Shown in pieces: positions 58,114-64,000 of a stretch of DNA of 64,000 nt. The notes under the pieces were generated by a model that worked only from the letters and a program-made list of their open reading frames with translations, made no database searches and had not been told where the DNA came from. Positions within the stretch are counted from its first letter, which is position 1; every line of letters begins with the position of its first letter. The DNA is from Ceratopteris richardii. Its lineage: Eukaryota; Streptophyta; Polypodiopsida; Polypodiales; Pteridaceae. The translations under genes and the position numbers were made by a program. The DNA lies in the NCBI GenBank assembly GCA_020310875.1, contig CM035432.1, positions 97,515,012 through 97,579,011 of the forward strand. Reading direction: 5' to 3'.

Positions 58114-61100
58114 TCATTCATAATCCCAGGTTCCTAGACTTCTAGATTTACAACATATGATTTGAAAGCATCTTCTAATATTTGACATTTGACATACACA
58201 CTTAATCTAGATGAGTAGAGATTTGAGAATTAGACACTTCAGTTACATTCATCAGTGTGGAGTATGAAGTTGATGATCTGTTAGCAGCCGAATATTTTTG
58301 AAGAGTATGCAAATACTTTACAAAAGTATTGTTTGAAGACCCAGACTTGATGAAGAGAAGACTACTTCAAATTCAAGGAAGAACAATGGTTTAGAGAAGA
58401 TGAAGAAGTCAGATCAACATCAAATCACAGGTATCACTTTCTACTATCAGATTATCATTTGCAGGTCATATCTTAGAAGAGCAGTTATGAAGAGATTTAA
58501 AGAAATTGAAGGAATGCTTCTATACGCTTTCATCATTTGAAAGTTAAAGGCTACATCAAAACAGGCATCTAGAGGTTTTTCTAGAGAGTTTTGAGAGATC
58601 TCTTTCATGGCAAGAAAGTTCATCTAAGAAGACAAGTGCAGAGATGAGATGAGTTTTTTCAGCCAATTTTCTATTCTAAGTTGGTTGGATATCAAGGTAC
58701 AAATGTATCTAGAGAAGGTAACTCTAGAAGGGTAATTCATCATTCAGACAACGATTGGTGAAATTAGTCATTTCAGACATTTGAAGCAGAATTTTGATTC
58801 AGAGATATGAGGAGATGGTAAAACATGTTTCTATATTCACTTCCATTTATATACCATGTTTGTTTTATCTCTTACTCTTACACTAGAGGAAGAGAAAAGT
58901 TCATTCGAAGAAGTCAAGAGTGTTTGCTACTTCAAGATGAAGAGAACAAAAGGTATGGAAGAGAAGTTTGAAAATGTTGACATCATCAGGTGGAAGAAAG
59001 ATGCAGAAAAAGAAAGTCCATCATTTCCAAAAGAAAAGTAAGGCTTGCTTTTCTCATATATTTTCCATATACTTTTCCTGTTTTATCCTCTACATCCAAA
59101 GACAAGTCTACGAGAACATCTTGTTTAAAGAAGAAGCAGTTTCTTGTTTTGCATTACACTTGGTCATGATTTAGTAGATTTGACAAAGAATTGCATTGAG
59201 AGAAAGAAAAGCAGCAGATATGTTTTAACTCATATATGTATGAGTTATGTTTTAGTTGAAGCTTTTAAGCAAGCAGCTTATATGTTCCCTCAAAGAATTC
59301 TTGGAATGTCAATATAGAGCTACTTGGTATATGACAAGTTGTAGAGAAGTATATTTCTTCTTTATCTAACTCTTGAGGTAAAAGAGTTTTCTGTAGCAAA
59401 TGTTGAAGACTTGGGTTGAGGTTTTATGTTTGGAAAAGGTTACCTCATACTCAGTATTTTCAGAAACTTCAGAAAATTCAGATTTGCTGATGACTTGAAG
59501 AATCTACTTTTTATGATTGTCGAGTTTTTTGGATACATGCTTGTATTCAAAAAGGTGTTCCATTAGATCCTATCACTTGATTGAGAAGTGGAGTTAGCCA
59601 AAAGAAAATCAAGCAGGTACTATCACATTTCACCCGGGTAAAATATGAAAGTTATGAAGTATCAAACTTGTAGCTTTTGGAGTTCTCAAGGTGAGAAGTT
59701 TGTCCACTTATGTTTCAAGTAAGGAGTTACAGATTCCTTGAAGGATTTTTTTGAAGAAAAGTTTTACAACTTTGTAAGAAGCATGGACACTTGGAGACAT
59801 TCAGAAAGTAAATCAAACATTCAGTCATGAAGGTTTGATGACAACAGATTCTACACAGGAAAGATCATTGATCTTGTATGATCTTGAGCATTTATGAGTC
59901 GGTTGTCTATCCTTTGTTTATGAAGATTCTTAACATTGGAAGAAGTCAGTCAAAGATTCAGATTCTATCAAATTTGTGTTGCAGAGAGATAGAAGATACT
60001 TGTTATGTTACAGAAGGTTATGAATCCTATAAAGCTTTCAGCAAGGTTTTGTTATGTTAGGATCAGCTAACCTTATTCTAGATTTTGGAAAGCTGGGGAA
60101 TGACATGGAAAGCTATTGGCATCTGATCAATGCTAATAAAAAGGGTTCAGAGATTTTGTTTCAGATACAGGTATTGATAACTGAACATCAGATTTATGAA
60201 GGAAGACGTTCCACATTTCACAAAGTCTGATATATTTGAAGAATACTGGATACTAGTGTTAAGTCATCCAGGGGGTGATGAAACATGAAAGACTTATTTT
60301 CAGCCATATGTGAAAGAATGCAGAGACATACCTACATGTATTCCTATTTCAGGTATTCCTATATTTCCTTTGTCAGGTTCTCTTTATGTTCCAGCTTTGT
60401 AAGAAGAAGGAAGAAGAAGAATATTTAGAGAAAGTTCTTGTTAGGATGTTCCTGTTCAGGAGAAGGTTCCAGAATTCTATTTGAAGAGAAGTTTGATATT
60501 TCAGAAAGGTATATTTCAGACGTGCGCACATATATGTTTATACCAAGTTCTGAAGGAAAGAGGTATGAAGGATTTAAAGGATGAAGACATGATGACGTCA
60601 TAGATTTTTTGACTCATATTTCAGTTGATTGCAATTGAGATGAGTTGACATGACTTGAGTACAGTCATAGATGAACCAGTAGTGTTCATAATGCACTAAG
60701 TTGTGAGTTGAGAGTCACAGGTTCCAGGATTCAGTTCCTGATTTTGTTTAGTGTATTTACATGACGCAGCAGAAGTACGTTGAGAAACCTTTTTTGGAAG
60801 GTAAATGCAAATATATGGATCCTAGTGTATGTTTTCACGTTTTTGAAGACAGGAGATAGCAGGTTCAGAAACAGTTCATGCTATATTTGTTGTCAAGCAG
60901 TGATTGCTTGATGAGTACACTATTGGATATCTAGTTTGCATATTTTCTCAAGTATTATGGTTCATATTCAGCAAGTTCAGGTTTTTTGAAGGAAAGTCAA
61001 TTTCAGTTTTGAAGAAGACTTTTTCTGAAGTATCGGAAGTACAAGCTTGAAGCTTGTGGTAATTTGCATATTATAAAGTTTGCAGATTCAGTTCAGATTG

Positions 61101-61116
61101 TACCAATATGACATTG
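58114..61116 (+). other. L4 internal region without recognisable gag or pol
   Basis: About 3 kb, rich in GAAGA/TTCAGA words on the forward strand. The longest frames are about 60-68 codons (58856-59041, 58968-59174, 59878-60060) and none shows retroelement motifs. The region may be structural or packaging sequence. Confidence 0.7.
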
Positions 61117-61126
61117 CAGGGGGGAT
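61117..61126 (+). promoter_or_regulatory. Polypurine tract of L4
   Basis: CAGGGGGGAT directly before the 3' LTR. Confidence 0.85.
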
Positions 61127-62449
61127 TGTTGGAAAACAATGTCTCATTGGTTGGAAAGTGGTCAAAACTTGTCAATCTTACTCAGAGAATACAACAAGTA
61201 TAGAATCTCTAAACACTTTCTCTACAAGAAAATGACGACGGACGCAACCAGCATCTATAGAGCTCGCTTCTATGTCTTATAGAATAAAAGAGCGTGGGCG
61301 TTGTGGTTATCACACAAGACCTCCAAGGTAGGGACCCGAGTTCGAATCCCTGAGACGCAGCAGCGCGCGAAGACTTTTTGTCATCAATTAATTATCATGC
61401 TTTTCATGAAAGCACAAACGGACAGCGGACGGCATTTTCAGATTCATTGCGATCGTATGCTTTATTTGCTTGTGTTGTAGCGATCGTAGAAGCTTTATGC
61501 TTTTGAAAGAGCTTTTGGAGACTAATATAAAACTATATAAGAAGTACTTTGGGTCACTTCTATGTATCCTTCACCTAGTATTCAACACAAGCTTGGAGCT
61601 TCGACCTCAATAGAGGCGGGGTTTCTTCTAGCACATGGGGCAGCCATGGTGCTAACTTGAAGCATGTTGAGGAGCAGCTATGGAGTTCTTCTTAATGATT
61701 CTTCTTGGAGAAGATGAAGGGTGTGCTCACACACTAGCTCATGGAGAGGAGGTTATCTCTTGTTCATGGCAAGAAGACTTGGTCATTAGCAGCTTGATGG
61801 TGAGGATCGGCCATCTACATGGTGTATTTGAAGATTATCTTCTACAGGAAGATATCAGGTTGAAGATTGTCTTCTACAAGAAGATGTCGGGCTACTTCAA
61901 AGACATTGGATGGTGGTTAACATAAGATTCACATCTTATGTTAAGTATTCAGGTACAAGAGAAACAGTACGTATATGCTTTATGCATATTTGATGAGGTG
62001 TTTAAGAAGGTGTGTTCACATGAGTTTGAGGATTTCCGTTCACACTGATCCTTCCTCTTTCAATCACTCATATTCACTCTTCTATAACCTATAAGGTCAC
62101 ACATCTCATGTATATTCAGATTACTGCCCACACATCTGAATATGTTTGTTACATTGTACATTCACTCATTCATCTATTTCTCATCACATAGAGTGGTTGA
62201 GAGTTTTGCTCCCACATTGTACATTGAACATTGGTATATATGATACTATGAGTAAGCGCTGGCTTACGTAACACCTTACACATGATGTCTATTCTTTCTC
62301 TATCTTTATCTCATCATTTGTATGATTAAGTTGTGGTATGTTCATGTTTTGTCAATATGGAAGATTGTTGGAATTAATGTTGTACATGACTGGAACTATG
62401 GAACCATGGACCTTTGACATGAGCCTAAGGGCCTACCTCACTTCCAACA
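61127..62449 (+). repeat. 3' LTR of L4
   Basis: 1323 bases, nearly identical to 56703-58025. It retains a perfect B-box-like GAGTTCGAATCC at 61338-61349. Confidence 0.95.
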
Positions 62450-62454
62450 CACCT

Positions 62455-63340
62455 TCCTTATTGTTGTCTATGCATGATGAAGCATAATGTTGATTCTTCT
62501 ATTACATTGGTTCTTCCATTGATTAAAAAAGAAGATGGTGTAGCGATGTTGATGCTCGACTCCATCTTTTGCATGAACGAAGTTCCAAGCATGCTTGATT
62601 TTCCAAGAATGCTCGACACATATTCAAAAAATGACAAAATATGTCTTTGATGAGCATTTACAAACCATGTATATGGGAAGATACATGCAAAGCACATAAA
62701 GTTCAAATTTGCACAAACTTCAAGGCAAAGATTCACTTTAAATAACTTCCCACAAACTTTATAGAATTTTTAAAAATAATGGAAATCTAATATATCATTG
62801 TGAGATAGTTTTAAATGAGCCACCATGGCCATTTTAGAGATGAGTTGACAAGTTATACTTGCTTAGTATACATAGTCTATTTTTCAGCCTTTTTGGGCCT
62901 AGTAAGAAGAAAATTGAATTCGTAATATTTGGTTGCATGAAGTAAGCTAGATCCAAAAGCATAAAAAGTGTGCTATAAGAAAATAACAACACAACGGAAT
63001 AGACCACTAGATAGAGGTGACAGTGAAATGCAACAAAGATAGACGCATACTAAGAGATAGAGAACTCAAAATCTCAAATTGCCAAGAGTAATGCAGCTAC
63101 AACGATGGTGATGTCTACTCATGTGCTCCCAATGTGGACCTTAGATGGCAATCTTGATAGACTCGAGATGAAGGTCTTACTAGTGTGCAATGCTATGTAA
63201 AGCTACACATGGGCCATGATTATACAGCTTTTACAAGGGGAGTCAGTATAAATAAACATTGTCGTGAGATACAAAATAGTCTGCAAAATATACAAGCTGA
63301 CAATATCTCCATGACTAGAAGTCCTACCATTTCAACCCTA
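62455..63340. other. Stretch without recognised gene
   Basis: Short ORFs only. It may include the 3' untranslated part or LTR of the reverse-strand copia fragment to its right, but no boundary is visible. Confidence 0.4.
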
Positions 63341-63344
63341 CGAA

Positions 63345-63392
63345 CCGGGGGGATAGGCCCCCTGAATCTTGCAAAAGGGGGCAAGCCCCCCT
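63345..63392. repeat. Two short G/C hairpins
   Basis: GGGGGATAGGCCCCC and then GGGGGCAAGCCCCC, each self-complementary, in otherwise AT-rich DNA. Confidence 0.75.
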
Positions 63393-63484
63393 CTGTAGTC
63401 CTCCCATTAAGCTTCTATGGGGAAACCATGTGGATGTCATTGTATTCCTATGTGCCATAGGATCCTCCTCAATCATATTGCTTC

Positions 63485-64000
63485 ACATGTTATGACGTGC
63501 TACTTTGTACTCAGCTTCAGTAGAAGATAATGCTACAATCGATTGCTTCTTACTCATCCAAGAGAAAATCACTGATCCTCAAGAAAAGCGATATCCAAAA
63601 TCTGATTTTCTCATATCAATATCTCTTGCCCAATCTGAATTACAATATCCAACTAGAAATGATCCTTCTTCATAGAGAATACCATAATTTGTGGTCCCTT
63701 CAACATACTTGAGTATCTGCATGCTTGCCTTCTAATGAGTTTGGCAAGGCTTATTAGAGAACGCGCTTACTACTCCAATAGATGAGATATTTGGTTTGCT
63801 ATTGCACAAGTAGATGAGACTTCCAACAAATTTCCTTTATCATCCAATATCCACTGGCAGTGAAGTATCTTCAATAGATAATTTTGCATTGACCTCCATA
63901 GGTGTAGAAATTTCCTTGCGATCTTCCATGTCAAATGCCTTCAAAATCTGTCTGGCATACTTCTTTTTGATCGATGAAAATATTCTCTGGTTCATGCCAA
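63485..64000 (-). pseudogene. Ty1/copia RT end and RNase H, reverse strand, cut by window edge
   Basis: The reverse translation from the right edge gives GMNQRIFSSIKKKYA, ILKAFDMEDRKEISTPME, GSLIYLCNSKPN, ASMQILKYVEGTTNYGILY, LVGYCNSDWARDIDMRKS, FSWMSKKQSIVALSS and TEAEYKVA, the usual copia RT-RNase H order. Stops and frame changes occur near 63830, 63735 and 63575. It is a different copia family from C1-C3 (Asp-Ser-Asp-Trp box is NSDWA here). The 5' part lies beyond the window. Confidence 0.88.

Larger units (their letters stand above)
56703..62449 (+). mobile_element. Young non-autonomous LTR retrotransposon L4, TSD CACCT
   Basis: CACCT flanks it at 56698-56702 and 62450-62454. Both LTRs are 1323 bases (TGTTGGAAAAC to TTCCAACA) and differ at about 11 positions by eye (about 0.8 percent), so insertion was recent. 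A multiplied initiator-Met PBS follows the 5' LTR and a polypurine tract precedes the 3' LTR. The 3.1-kb internal region has no recognisable gag or pol. It must have been mobilised by proteins from elsewhere; LTR ends and PBS suggest a copia-type helper. It fits a large non-autonomous (LARD-like) element. Confidence 0.93.

Overview
The window looks like nuclear DNA of a land plant with a large, repeat-rich genome. The evidence is plant-type Ty3/gypsy and Ty1/copia polyproteins, tRNA-derived SINEs, a plant-type Argonaute gene fragment and a terminal exon with a plant-style splice acceptor. The species cannot be named from the sequence; a gymnosperm or fern scale of repeat content would fit. I saw no bacterial, organellar, rRNA or intact tRNA genes. 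Nearly all recognisable coding sequence belongs to retrotransposons, most of it broken by stops and frameshifts. The one convincing host coding segment is a terminal exon at 17182-17349.

Layout. (1) 1-7051: 3' part of a gypsy element (G1), with RT, RNase H, integrase, an extra aspartic-protease ORF downstream of integrase, an Argonaute-derived fragment, a polypurine tract and a 3' LTR. It sits inside an older gypsy integrase (7054-7375). (2) 7.4-17.0 kb: old fragments, namely a TRIM-like copy, a SINE, a reverse-strand copia RNase H and a decayed forward copia (13.8-17.0 kb) carrying an 0.9-kb minisatellite/(TA)n insert; the host exon follows. (3) 19402-28780: a structurally complete gypsy element (G2) with two LTRs, a PBS, gag, PR, RT, RNase H, INT and a further ORF of about 720 codons with a long coiled coil. 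It lies in an ACAT-type microsatellite. (4) 29.8-30.5 kb: gypsy gag relic. (5) 31.3-36.7 kb: forward copia (C1) with a truncated 3' LTR and an extra LTR copy upstream. (6) 37709-38000: reverse-strand SINE with a 12-bp target duplication. (7) 40091-41821: a deleted copia derivative (C2), target duplication ATCTT. (8) 43.4-47.3 kb: two unidentified decayed coding regions. (9) 49014-55630: reverse copia (C3), target duplication GATCC, interrupted by a TRIM-like element and an unidentified insertion of about 1.04 kb. (10) 56703-62449: a young non-autonomous LTR element (L4), 1323-bp LTRs, target duplication CACCT, with a four-fold tandem primer binding site. (11) 63.5-64.0 kb: a copia RT/RNase H fragment on the reverse strand.

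The observations most worth following are the Argonaute fragment inside G1, the protease encoded after integrase and the doubled zinc-binding domain in the same element, the coiled-coil ORF of G2, the multiplied primer binding site of L4, and LTRs carrying tRNA-like A/B boxes in two families. Domain calls are read by eye from translated motifs; no database search was run.
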